Shown here: positions 1-6,493 of the stretch, in pieces
How positions within the stretch are numbered: position 1 is the first letter of the stretch
Layout: each line of letters starts with the position of its first letter
Assembly (NCBI GenBank): GCA_016928975.1
Contig: JAFGJR010000107.1
Span: 1-10,375, forward strand
Direction of reading: 5' to 3'
DNA: 10,375 nt
Source of the DNA: Sedimentisphaerales bacterium
Lineage (GTDB): Bacteria > Planctomycetota > Phycisphaerae > Sedimentisphaerales > SG8-4
Made by a program: the position numbers and the translations under genes
Notes under the pieces: model-generated
Database searches by the model: none
What the model saw: the letters and a program-made list of their open reading frames with translations, nothing else
Told to the model about the DNA's origin: nothing

Positions 1-2
1 CT

Positions 3-659
3 GACTGGAGGTACAAATGCCCCTCCGGCTCCGACGATTGGATCACTGCAGAAACACAGGAGAACCATGTGATCTACGTCGTCTGGGACTCACCCAAGTG
101 TGCCACAGCCCATTACACAAAAGCAAATATCAATAACGCCGTCAGTCTGGCAAGTGATGAGAACACGGAGGCCGCAATAGCGTCCAAGGCCAACGATAAC
201 GTTGGCGCAGGCGTGTTCTCGGGGTGCATCTGCGCCAGCGGATTCCAGGCGAACTTCGACGCCGCCATGGGAACGTACCCGCCCGCTGCCCCAAAAGGAA
301 TGTGCTGCTGCAGAGCCGAAGGCCTGAACTGTGTCCTGCAAGTCCTCGGCATCGGCCCATACACACATTGCTATGTAAACGAGAAGCCCGAGCCTGGAAC
401 GAAAACTACATATCCGGGCGACTGCGCGATCTGTGGCAGAGTCTATCGCTGCTACTGGGACGGTTTCTGGAACAATTGGGAAGGAGTTGTTCGTGCTGGC
501 GCTGCCGGTACGCAATGCTATGCGCCGGCCAATGGATCGATCCCGATTGATGAAGGTACGTATACACAAATTAGGACTAGCATTGCTGCCAATCTCGGCT
601 TCGCGTGGAAGAAGGGGCCGCTCCACACTGACGTGTGTACCCACCTTGCCCCGCCATAA
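3..659 (+). CDS. Cys-rich transglutaminase-like protein (5' end outside window)
   Basis: The reading frame is open from the left edge, so the gene starts upstream. The GTG at 69 is only the first possible start codon in the window and probably an internal valine. The visible part is 218 residues. It is rich in Cys, including a CCC triplet at 303-311 and spaced pairs such as CIC and CAIC. The segment GMCCCRAEGL...VLGIG resembles the catalytic-Cys helix of transglutaminase-like (papain-fold) domains, with a small residue and an 'LGI' following the Cys. Further on, WNNWEGVV and CYAPANG sit where such domains usually carry a His-Trp and a Tyr-Asp-Pro; here those positions read Asn and Ala. If that alignment is right, the fold may be kept and the catalytic His and Asp lost. 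The many Cys suggest an extracytoplasmic, disulfide-bonded protein. The next gene starts 59 bases later on the same strand and is probably cotranscribed. The coding region is well supported; the family call is tentative. Confidence 0.75.
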   Translation, partial: DWRYKCPSGSDDWITAETQENHVIYVVWDSPKCATAHYTKANINNAVSLASDENTEAAIASKANDNVGAGVFSGCICASGFQANFDAAMGTYPPAAPKGMCCCRAEGLNCVLQVLGIGPYTHCYVNEKPEPGTKTTYPGDCAICGRVYRCYWDGFWNNWEGVVRAGAAGTQCYAPANGSIPIDEGTYTQIRTSIAANLGFAWKKGPLHTDVCTHLAPP

Positions 660-718
660 CATGGGATCGCGCAACGTGCAAAGCTGAAGAAGCAGTTCCC
701 ATAGCGAAAGGATATGAC

Positions 719-1567
719 ATGAAGACGGGCGCGTTAGTGTCTTGCGGCGTGGCGATCGCGGGGATGCTGTGCCTATTGGTGCTGGCAGATACGCCGGCAG
801 CACAGGACATCAAGTGGGACCACGAAGTCGAAAGCGCCGTGCTGGAGAAGAATGCACTTGCGGCCATAGGCACAAAGGCAGCGCCTGCGTGGAAGCAGGC
901 GCAAATGCTTTGGCCGTCGTCGCAGGACATTGCGTCACACAGTGTGGCAAGCACGCCAGATGTGAGGGCCAATCTGAATGGTTGGCTAAAGAGGGTTTTC
1001 AGGGAGGGTGCGCTTCCCGACAGTGCGGCCGAGCATGCAATCGCAATGAGGCGTTGGGGACTATATCGGGCTGAGTCTGAACAGAAAAACCGTGTGGATG
1101 TCTTCGTTATTCGTTTCAAGACAACCCGCCACTCGGTGCAGTTGCAGGATTTCAATCACGTGATAGTGGTTACCGTAGCCGATGAAGACCGTGCCGACGA
1201 TGCGGCGAAAGAACTGAAGCCGTTCGTGCAGACCATGGCACAGCAGTATCTTAGCACCCCTCTCGTCCCAGATCCATCAAAGGACCTGTTCGAGTATGGG
1301 GCAGGCGAGACAGACACAGGTAACCGCATAACGCACTTCGTGTGGGCGCCGCCTTCGACCGTGTCACGGGATGAAGAAGGGAAGAAGTGCATCTCAATGG
1401 AAACTGCAGCACAACTCGGCACCTATCACATTGAGGCCGAGACAGACGGACGATTCGTTCGATTCGTGATTCGCAAGTACTTGGGTGGGACAGGAGACCC
1501 GTCACCGGAGGCCGACCGTTTCGCGCCAAGGGCTGCAGATGATGCAACCGAGCCGTCGCGTAAGTAG
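719..1567 (+). CDS. exported protein of unknown function
   Basis: This is a 282-residue protein. ATG 719 is chosen because GAAAGGA (706-712) lies 6 bases upstream and because the protein then opens with a typical signal sequence: MKTG, a hydrophobic stretch to about residue 23, then DTPAAQD as the likely cleavage region. The frame stays open further upstream to ATG 635, but that start overlaps the previous gene's end and would hide the signal peptide. The mature part has no motif I recognise. It shows a strand-like centre (VFVIRFKTT, NHVIVVTVAD), a following amphipathic helix with Ala/Lys/Glu, and a charged, Ala/Pro-rich C-terminus. It follows the cysteine-rich gene by 59 bases in the same direction and probably shares its transcript. 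Periplasmic or surface location is inferred from the signal sequence. Function is unknown. Confidence 0.8.
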   Translation: MKTGALVSCGVAIAGMLCLLVLADTPAAQDIKWDHEVESAVLEKNALAAIGTKAAPAWKQAQMLWPSSQDIASHSVASTPDVRANLNGWLKRVFREGALPDSAAEHAIAMRRWGLYRAESEQKNRVDVFVIRFKTTRHSVQLQDFNHVIVVTVADEDRADDAAKELKPFVQTMAQQYLSTPLVPDPSKDLFEYGAGETDTGNRITHFVWAPPSTVSRDEEGKKCISMETAAQLGTYHIEAETDGRFVRFVIRKYLGGTGDPSPEADRFAPRAADDATEPSRK

Positions 1568-1576
1568 TGGGTAGAT

Positions 1577-1591
1577 GGGTCCCCCGGACCC
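1577..1591. terminator. hairpin between convergent genes
   Basis: A perfect 6-bp stem GGGTCC/GGACCC with a CCC loop lies in the 33-base gap between the convergent 719-1567 gene and yggS. It has no T tract on either side, so it is at best a weak, shared bidirectional terminator. Confidence 0.35.
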
Positions 1592-1600
1592 GCGCGACCC

Positions 1601-2305
1601 TCAGACGAACAGGGCCGTGCCGACGCGGACCAGCGTCGCGCCTTCCTCGACGGCTACCGCGTAGTCCTGGCTCATGCCCATGGAGAGTTCCGCGAGCGGT
1701 CGCGGATAGACTCCCGCCTCATTGAGCCGATCGCACAGCTCCCTCAGCGCCCGAAACACCGGGCGGCTCAGTTCCGCATCGTCCGACAGCGGGGCCATGG
1801 TCATCAGCCCCCGCACCTCCACGTGCCGCAGGGCGGCCGCCTGGCGCAGCACCTCCGGCAGTTCGTCCGGACGCAGGCCGTACTTCTGCTCCTCGCCCGA
1901 GACGTTCACCTCCAGCAGCACTGCCGCAGCCGGCAGGGCGGCCGCCGCGGCCCGCTTGTCGATCTCCTCGGCCAGCCGCAACGAGTCCACGCCGTGAATC
2001 AGGGCGACCTCCGGCAACAGGTCACGGACCTTGCGTCGCTGAAGGTGCCCGATCATGTGCCAACGCACGTCCAGGCCGGCGGCCCTCGCCCGGGCGGTCC
2101 GCGGCAAGAGCTGTTCGACGCGGTTCTCGCCCAGATCCCGCTGGCCCAGGGCCGCCAGAGCGGCAATCTCCTCCTCGGCGACCGCCTTGGTTACGGCCAC
2201 CAGGCGGACGTCGCCCTCGCTGCGGCCGCTTCGGGCTGCCGCGTCGGCGATGGCGCCGCGGATGCGATTCAGGTTAGTCTTGATGCGCTGCCGCAAGTTG
2301 TCCAT
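1601..2305 (-). CDS. yggS: YggS/PLPBP-family pyridoxal phosphate homeostasis protein
   Basis: This is a 234-residue protein, the usual length for the YggS/YlmE/PROSC family. These are single-domain TIM-barrel PLP-binding proteins like the N-terminal domain of alanine racemase. They have no proven enzymatic activity and buffer cytosolic PLP. Family landmarks in order are VAVTKAV with the PLP-binding Lys (about residue 40), DLGENRVEQ, WHMIGHLQRRK, EVNVSGEEQKYG, GLMTMAP, LSMGMSQDY, and VRVGTALF at the C-terminus. The ATG at 2303-2305 (complement) is preferred because it gives the typical N-terminus, with a GGAGGG 14-15 bases upstream. A TTG at 2341 would add 12 residues without a good ribosome binding site. 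The gene is opposite in strand to everything else here, and its codons end mostly in G or C, unlike the mixed usage of the genes on either side. In many bacteria yggS sits near proC or cell-division genes; neither is visible here. Confidence 0.95.
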   Translation of the reverse strand: MDNLRQRIKTNLNRIRGAIADAAARSGRSEGDVRLVAVTKAVAEEEIAALAALGQRDLGENRVEQLLPRTARARAAGLDVRWHMIGHLQRRKVRDLLPEVALIHGVDSLRLAEEIDKRAAAAALPAAAVLLEVNVSGEEQKYGLRPDELPEVLRQAAALRHVEVRGLMTMAPLSDDAELSRPVFRALRELCDRLNEAGVYPRPLAELSMGMSQDYAVAVEEGATLVRVGTALFV

Positions 2306-2457
2306 GGCAGACAGCTTATCCCTCCCGGTCGGTCGGGTCAAGCAGGATCAGCAGGGCCGCTCCCTCGGCTGTGTGCGTTCTGTGAACCACATCTTCAATC
2401 CGCGGGCTGACCTTGTCCGATCAGTATCTGTGGTCGTCGACACCTGAAAGATGAAAA

Positions 2458-2463
2458 ATTATA
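2458..2463 (-). promoter_or_regulatory. candidate -10 box for yggS
   Basis: On the minus strand these bases read TATAAT, an exact sigma70 -10 consensus, 152 bases upstream of the yggS ATG. No good -35 lies at the normal distance (the bases there read GAATCA or CGAATC), so the promoter call rests on one box in an AT-rich patch. Confidence 0.35.
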
Positions 2464-2473
2464 GTAGTTTCAT

Positions 2474-2505
2474 TTGACATGATTCGGTGGGGGGGGGGGT
2501 ATATT
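2474..2505 (+). promoter_or_regulatory. candidate sigma70 promoter with poly-G spacer
   Basis: The -35 is an exact TTGACA at 2474-2479. The -10 is TATATT at 2500-2505 (5 of 6 consensus bases). The spacer is 20 bases, three more than the optimum of 17, and 11 of these are an uninterrupted G run at 2489-2499. Losing two or three G would bring the boxes to 18 or 17 bases. It faces the DUF1573/TPR/secreted-protein operon and would give a leader of about 205 bases. A G run in this position is the arrangement of known slipped-strand phase-variable promoters such as Neisseria porA. Whether this one works or varies is inference. Confidence 0.5.
2489..2499 (+). repeat. G(11) homopolymer tract
   Basis: Eleven consecutive G residues, the longest single-base run noticed in the window. 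It lies entirely between the candidate -35 and -10 boxes. Tracts of this length are prone to slipped-strand length change and also to sequencing error. Confidence 0.95.
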
Positions 2506-2530
2506 TGAGCATATTCGACTCGCCGTGCTT

Positions 2531-2566
2531 CCGTGCCGGTCGGCTCCGCGGAGCCGACTGAGACGG
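2531..2566 (+). promoter_or_regulatory. 20-bp perfect palindrome / leader hairpin
   Basis: Bases 2539-2558 form a perfect palindrome with half-sites GTCGGCTCCG and CGGAGCCGAC. As RNA the stem extends outward by a G-U and a C-G pair, and then, after a 2x2 internal loop, by CCGT/ACGG (2531-2534 with 2563-2566). It starts about 25 bases downstream of the candidate -10 box, so it would lie in the early leader of the operon. It could be an operator for a dimeric regulator, a transcript-stabilising 5' hairpin or an attenuator. No T tract follows, which argues against a simple terminator. Confidence 0.55.
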
Positions 2567-2717
2567 TCCATTCATAAAAGAGGATTGTGCACGTCCGACG
2601 GGTTGCGGCGGGCCAGCTGCAGTCATATGGAATAGCTGTCGTTAGGGCGGAGTGTTGTCGCTATTTGCGTAGATCTCCAAGGTTCTGGGAGCAGCGTAGA
2701 GCGCTCCAGGTGGCCGA

Positions 2718-3782
2718 ATGAACCGTATCATTACAGCGATAGGAGGTGTTGCCTGTTGTGCGGTCGTAATCGGTATGTGCTGGTGGCATTGGGATACGCA
2801 GAAGGACAACGTGAGGCGACAGGCGCGCGGCGGGCTCCTCTGTTCCGAGCCAGAGTGCGAACTTGGCGTTCTCACTGCAAAAAGCGGTTTTCGGCGGTCT
2901 CATACATTTCGCGTGGTGAATGTTGCTGATTGCCCAATTGAGATTCGAAAGGTCACACCCACCTGCGGATGTGTCACCGTGGGCGATTTGCCCGACTCCG
3001 TCGGCATTGGTGAGGTCGTCGGCGTTGAAGTCGACGTTGACTGGTCAGGACGGATCGGATGCCAGACGGAAAGCATCTTCGTCGTAACTAGTGTCGGGGC
3101 CGATGACCCGGTGGTGTTGACGCTACGCGGATACATTTCGGTTCCGGTGCGTTGCGTTCCGAATCCTGTGACTATGCGAAACGCAGGTGCAACAGAAATC
3201 GCTAGTGAAATCGTCACGCTATATGCTCCGAAAGACTCCCACCCCATCGAGGTCTTGGGCGTTGAATGTTCGCTTCCGAACTTTGTCGTTCGTGAGACGC
3301 GTCCGCCAGGGCACGTGCCATGTGAAGGCTATGAGCAGACTCTGGCGGCCTACGAAGTGTCCGCCACTCCAGGAATTCCAGAAACGACTCATCAAAGTGG
3401 AGAGATACGGTTTCGTACATCGTCTCCGGAGTTGCCGGTGGTTTCAGTGCCCATACGAATCTCGTGGACGAGCAACGCAGCAGTCGAGCCGAAGGCATTG
3501 TTCTTCAGCCGCGGAACGGCTGCCGTGACAAAAGCGATCCGAGTCTTCCCCTTATTGGACAAGGAAGCAGGAATCGAAGCCAGGATCGTAGGCCCCACAG
3601 GTCCTTTCTCGGTTAAGGACGGCATTGTGGTTGAGTCAAGCGCCACGGGCTGTTGCGAGGGAATCGTGACCGTCCAGTTCGATCCGTCAGAAGCATCAGC
3701 GGGGATCAGTAAGGCTGATGTAGTAATCACCTGTGGAAAGTCAGAGTATCGCGTGGCACTGATGGCTATCGGAGGCTACTGA
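2718..3782 (+). CDS. membrane-anchored DUF1573-domain protein
   Basis: This is a 354-residue protein. ATG 2718 follows AGGTGG (2708-2713). Residues 4-25 form one hydrophobic membrane segment, so it is probably an N-terminally anchored extracytoplasmic protein or has an uncleaved signal. Residues about 47-145 match the DUF1573 pattern: ELG start, HTFRVVN, PIEIRKV, the TPTCGC motif with Cys83 and Cys85, a VGIGE turn, then a V-rich strand series ending VVLTLRGYISVPV. DUF1573 is an Ig-like beta-sandwich domain common in exported proteins of Bacteroidetes and Planctomycetes; its role is not established. The rest (about 146-354) is strand-rich with further Cys and looks like additional Ig-like domains. 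The stop codon is 3 bases before the next start, so translation is probably coupled. It is the first gene of a probable three-gene operon behind the poly-G promoter candidate. Codon use is more mixed than in yggS. Confidence 0.85.
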   Translation: MNRIITAIGGVACCAVVIGMCWWHWDTQKDNVRRQARGGLLCSEPECELGVLTAKSGFRRSHTFRVVNVADCPIEIRKVTPTCGCVTVGDLPDSVGIGEVVGVEVDVDWSGRIGCQTESIFVVTSVGADDPVVLTLRGYISVPVRCVPNPVTMRNAGATEIASEIVTLYAPKDSHPIEVLGVECSLPNFVVRETRPPGHVPCEGYEQTLAAYEVSATPGIPETTHQSGEIRFRTSSPELPVVSVPIRISWTSNAAVEPKALFFSRGTAAVTKAIRVFPLLDKEAGIEARIVGPTGPFSVKDGIVVESSATGCCEGIVTVQFDPSEASAGISKADVVITCGKSEYRVALMAIGGY

Positions 3783-3785
3783 GAA

Positions 3786-5156
3786 ATGTCAGACATGATA
3801 TCTTGGCGTCGTGTCCTTCAGTTACAGCAGGATCTTGCATTAACAGCGGCCGCAGCATTGACACTCTGCTTTTGCGGCGCATCTCACGTCTTGACGGCAC
3901 AGGAGACCGTCGAGTCTGCACCTGCCCAACCACTGCCTTCGGTCGCCGCGTTTGAGCAGTTCTGGCAAGAAGTGCGCCGCACTCCCTCAGAGGACCGTGA
4001 CTACGACAGGCTGCTTGTGCAGATCGAAGGTCTCTGCCGTAGACATGCTGGCAGTGACGAGGCGCTCTGGGCAATCATCTGTGTGGAGAAGTGGGTTGAA
4101 AGCGGGGCGATAGATACCACTTCCGCGCAGCCGATCATTGCCCTACGTGATACGTTCAACCCCGGAAAGGACGAGTTTGAGGCATTGCACAAGAAGTACG
4201 AGACCCTCAAAGGACGCCCTAATAGCACCCAGGAAATGACGCACGTGGCTGAAGCCCTTGAGGCGTTGGCCAAGCGGCACAAGGGCACCTTGACTGAGTA
4301 TTACGCTAGGTCGCAAATTGCGGGGGTCTATATCCAGGCGGGTGAGGTGGCTAGGGCTAAGGGGGCGGCTACAGCGTTTCTCAATGACTTTCCTCCGGGA
4401 CGCACCGACATGGCAGGGAACACCGCCGCAGAATACGGCAACCTGTTCCGTGACGCCTATTTGGCTGCCAAAACTGATAGCGTACAAGCTGGACTTCAAA
4501 AGTACTGGGCCATTGCAGACGGCAACAAGGGTCGGAAGGCCTTTGATCTCACAGCCCTCTACACAGGGGGCGAATTGGCAAGAGAAAACAACATGCAAGA
4601 CGAGGTCCTGAAATTCTTCACCGAGGCTATCTCGCGATATACGGAAGACCAAGATCAACGCGTGATCGTTTCGCATTTCCGCATCGGTGAGGCCCTGCTT
4701 GTCATGGGCAACACTGCAGCAGCCGCGGCGATCTTTACCGACTTAGCAGATCGACATAAAGACGATAGATTCGGCAAGGCCGCACTCAACTGGATCAAGA
4801 ATGTACGGATCATCGAGGCAAAACTGAAGGAGAATCCTTGGAGCGACCCTGCCGGCGGCAGCGGGAATGCTTGGGCGACGGGTACCGGCAAGTCGGCTCG
4901 CGAGACGATGGGGGAAGTGCTTGAGGAAGGCGTTGCCGGCCTTGAAGGTATAACCGCCGATTCGCCTGCCACGCCTCACGATGTCGAGAAGGACACCCAG
5001 GAGCCGCCAACGTCCACGGATCCTCCCATTGCCGAATCGGGAGCCGCCCCAGCCGGCAAAGGGCTGGTTTGGGTCCTTACTGGAGCAGGTGCAGTCGCAT
5101 TGCTTGTTATGGGCCTCTGGGTCCTACGTAGACGTCCTGGCGACGGTCGCCAGTGA
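3786..5156 (+). CDS. exported TPR-like protein with C-terminal membrane anchor
   Basis: This is a 456-residue protein. ATG 3786 lies 3 bases after the DUF1573 stop; GGAGG at 3771-3775 is inside the previous gene, which fits coupled translation. Residues about 17-36 are hydrophobic, with a possible cleavage site at LTA|QE (36-38). The body is almost all alpha-helical. Two helix-pair segments resemble TPR-type repeats: YARSQIAGVYIQAGEVARAK (from about 172), and about 257-340 with the LARENN...FFTEAISRY and FRIGEALLVMGNTAAAAAIF units. A Pro/Ser/Thr/Glu-rich linker follows (about 385-424). Then comes a single membrane helix (427-447) with three Arg directly after it, the layout of a C-terminally anchored protein exposed outside the cytoplasmic membrane. 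It is not a PEP-CTERM or LPXTG signal as far as I can see. TPR domains bind partner proteins, so a scaffold role for the neighbouring exported proteins is possible but not shown. Confidence 0.85.
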   Translation: MSDMISWRRVLQLQQDLALTAAAALTLCFCGASHVLTAQETVESAPAQPLPSVAAFEQFWQEVRRTPSEDRDYDRLLVQIEGLCRRHAGSDEALWAIICVEKWVESGAIDTTSAQPIIALRDTFNPGKDEFEALHKKYETLKGRPNSTQEMTHVAEALEALAKRHKGTLTEYYARSQIAGVYIQAGEVARAKGAATAFLNDFPPGRTDMAGNTAAEYGNLFRDAYLAAKTDSVQAGLQKYWAIADGNKGRKAFDLTALYTGGELARENNMQDEVLKFFTEAISRYTEDQDQRVIVSHFRIGEALLVMGNTAAAAAIFTDLADRHKDDRFGKAALNWIKNVRIIEAKLKENPWSDPAGGSGNAWATGTGKSARETMGEVLEEGVAGLEGITADSPATPHDVEKDTQEPPTSTDPPIAESGAAPAGKGLVWVLTGAGAVALLVMGLWVLRRRPGDGRQ

Positions 5157-5198
5157 CGAGGGTCTCAGGACATTGTGGCAATAAGGGAGAACGATATC

Positions 5199-6029
5199 AT
5201 GAAGAGACGATCGAGAGCGACCTTGTGGTCCCTACTGATTCTCGGAGTTCTTGGGGGACAGGTGCTGGCGACGAATCCATATCCATGTCCCGGAGACGAG
5301 ACTCCGGGAAGCCGAGATGACACGATCGTGGGAATTCTTCACGGCGTGACGGGAACCCACGTCGTACAGATCTACACGAACTACCTGACCGATTGGAATG
5401 AATGCTACATGGAATCGGAGTATAACGGCTTCGACGCATATGATGAAACGGTGCAACATGGCACCACCGCTGCGACAGAATGCAACTGCGGTGACATTGA
5501 GATCTCAAAAACGAAGACGGTTACTGCCTCGGTGACATACACGGCTTCACTCTCGGGCGAGAGTACAACGGCAATACAAGTGGCATTGGGCTGGCCGGAT
5601 GTGCTAGCAGTCGCAAGTCTTGGCAGTCAAACGACGTACGGGTGGGAATGCAGTGTGTCAACCAGCGAGACTTACGAGGACGAAGTCCAGGTTACAGTCC
5701 CCGCGGACACCCTATGGTATGCCTATGTATATACACGCATAGCACATCGGCAAGGGCTTGAGCTTGACGTCGATCAGGGAACTATGCATGTCTGGTGTGC
5801 TACACACAATTGTGACGGCGGGAACTTGGGCGAGCAGATTGACTATGACGGAGAGATCAATGTTGCAACTGAGGACTATCCCATGGAGACCGGCGCCATT
5901 TACGACACCGAGACTCCGTGCAGTGCTCCGATAGTGCCGAGCGATACTCTTCGTCCGGACGACGACCAGACGTACCCGGACCGTCCAACCTACTGGGAAG
6001 GTAAGCACTGGTACGACGGGCAACCATGA
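5199..6029 (+). CDS. secreted Cys-rich protein with ETX/MTX2 (aerolysin)-like central region
   Basis: This is a 276-residue protein. ATG 5199 is chosen because AAGGGAGA (5183-5190) lies 8 bases upstream and it starts a clean signal peptide (KRRSR, hydrophobic core, cleavage at VLA|TN after residue 24). A start at 5175 would put eight residues before it. The mature protein has eight Cys, an even number, including CNC and CATHNC. Residues about 101-164 are Ser/Thr-rich with alternating polar and hydrophobic positions, a central hydrophobic patch (LGWPDVLAVASLG), then more Ser/Thr strands leading into VTVPADT (165-171) and an aromatic strand. This order recalls the membrane-inserting hairpin and the following 'tvtVP' strand of ETX/MTX2 and other aerolysin-type beta-pore formers. 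The resemblance is by eye only. The tail (about 225-276) is Pro/Asp-rich and probably disordered. It is the last gene of the operon, 42 bases after the TPR gene. It could equally be a structural surface protein. Confidence 0.8.
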   Translation: MKRRSRATLWSLLILGVLGGQVLATNPYPCPGDETPGSRDDTIVGILHGVTGTHVVQIYTNYLTDWNECYMESEYNGFDAYDETVQHGTTAATECNCGDIEISKTKTVTASVTYTASLSGESTTAIQVALGWPDVLAVASLGSQTTYGWECSVSTSETYEDEVQVTVPADTLWYAYVYTRIAHRQGLELDVDQGTMHVWCATHNCDGGNLGEQIDYDGEINVATEDYPMETGAIYDTETPCSAPIVPSDTLRPDDDQTYPDRPTYWEGKHWYDGQP

Positions 6030-6088
6030 CATAGAACATCCTGCTTAGCGGCTTGTTCGGCCGCTGAACAGCACACGTACCTACGAAG

Positions 6089-6147
6089 ATCCGCGTCGCG
6101 GTCATCGCAAAGATGACGTGATGGCCGCGACGCGGATGTGTTCTTCT
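6089..6147 (+). terminator. large hairpin, probable operon terminator
   Basis: A perfect 13-bp inverted repeat, ATCCGCGTCGCGG (6089-6101) with its complement at 6125-6137, is extended inward by a T-G and four further pairs to an 18-pair stem with a 13-base loop. GTGTTCTTCT follows, moderately T-rich. It lies 60 bases after the stop of the secreted-protein gene and probably ends that operon. The stem is longer than a typical intrinsic terminator, so a processed RNA or another function is possible. Confidence 0.6.
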
Positions 6148-6434
6148 GCCACTCCCCGCCCCACCAACCGTGGTTATCTGCCGTCACAGAGTGAATTAAG
6201 CCCAAGGCAACAAGCCCGTTCCCTTTCGAACAGTCGCGGCAGCGCGAGCAAGTTTGAAGAGCGACTGAACTGCACAGATTACGTGGGTTGACAGGGACAA
6301 AAACCGCATGAGTTGAGGTGGTTGACCGTAACGTTTCTGGCCCCCGGAACCAGCCATGAAACGGCCTGACGAGGACGGGCGGGAATCGGGCATGATAGAT
6401 GGCGGAAAGGCGAAAAAATACCCCTGCCGTAGTG

Positions 6435-6463
6435 TTGTCCTTGGCCCCGTGCGTTGGTATAAA
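6435..6463 (+). promoter_or_regulatory. sigma70-type promoter for the 6494 gene
   Basis: TTGTCC (6435-6440) and TATAAA (6458-6463) are separated by an ideal 17 bases. The expected transcript start near 6470 lies just before the ribosome binding site CAGGAGA (6481-6487) and ATG 6494. This supports ATG 6494 over the upstream in-frame ATG at 6356. Confidence 0.6.
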
Positions 6464-6493
6464 GATGACAAGAACTCTGTCAGGAGAACAAAC

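Larger units (their letters stand above)
2306..2717. other. gene-free divergent intergenic region
   Basis: This stretch of 412 bases between the start of yggS and the start of the DUF1573 gene has no credible ORF. It is AT-richer around 2450-2510. It holds candidate promoters on both strands, an eleven-G run and a perfect palindrome, each listed separately. I see nothing interpretable in 2306-2450 or in 2580-2705. Confidence 0.7.
6030..6493. other. gene-free intergenic region
   Basis: A 464-base gap between the secreted-protein gene and the next + strand gene. It contains a small hairpin (6047-6065, stem AGCGGC/GCCGCT), the large hairpin 6089-6137 and, near its right end, a good promoter. 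The frame of the downstream gene is open back to ATG 6356, but that part lies upstream of the promoter and has no exported-protein features. I see no other gene or remnant in 6150-6430. Confidence 0.65.

Noticed and set aside
90..803. A 237-residue minus-strand open frame over the left-edge genes
   Set aside because: It overlaps two + strand genes with signal peptide, ribosome binding site and Cys-pattern support, and its product has the Arg/Ser/Pro-rich look of an antisense shadow.
6288..6293. TTGACA as another -35 box
   Set aside because: No -10-like sequence lies 16-19 bases downstream.
6286..6326. Repeated GGTTGAC (6286-6292 and 6320-6326) as operator repeats
   Set aside because: Only seven bases are shared and nothing around them is conserved, so chance is likely.
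6356..6493. Earlier in-frame ATG for the 6494 gene
   Set aside because: It lies upstream of a well-spaced promoter, lacks a good ribosome binding site and would bury the signal peptide.
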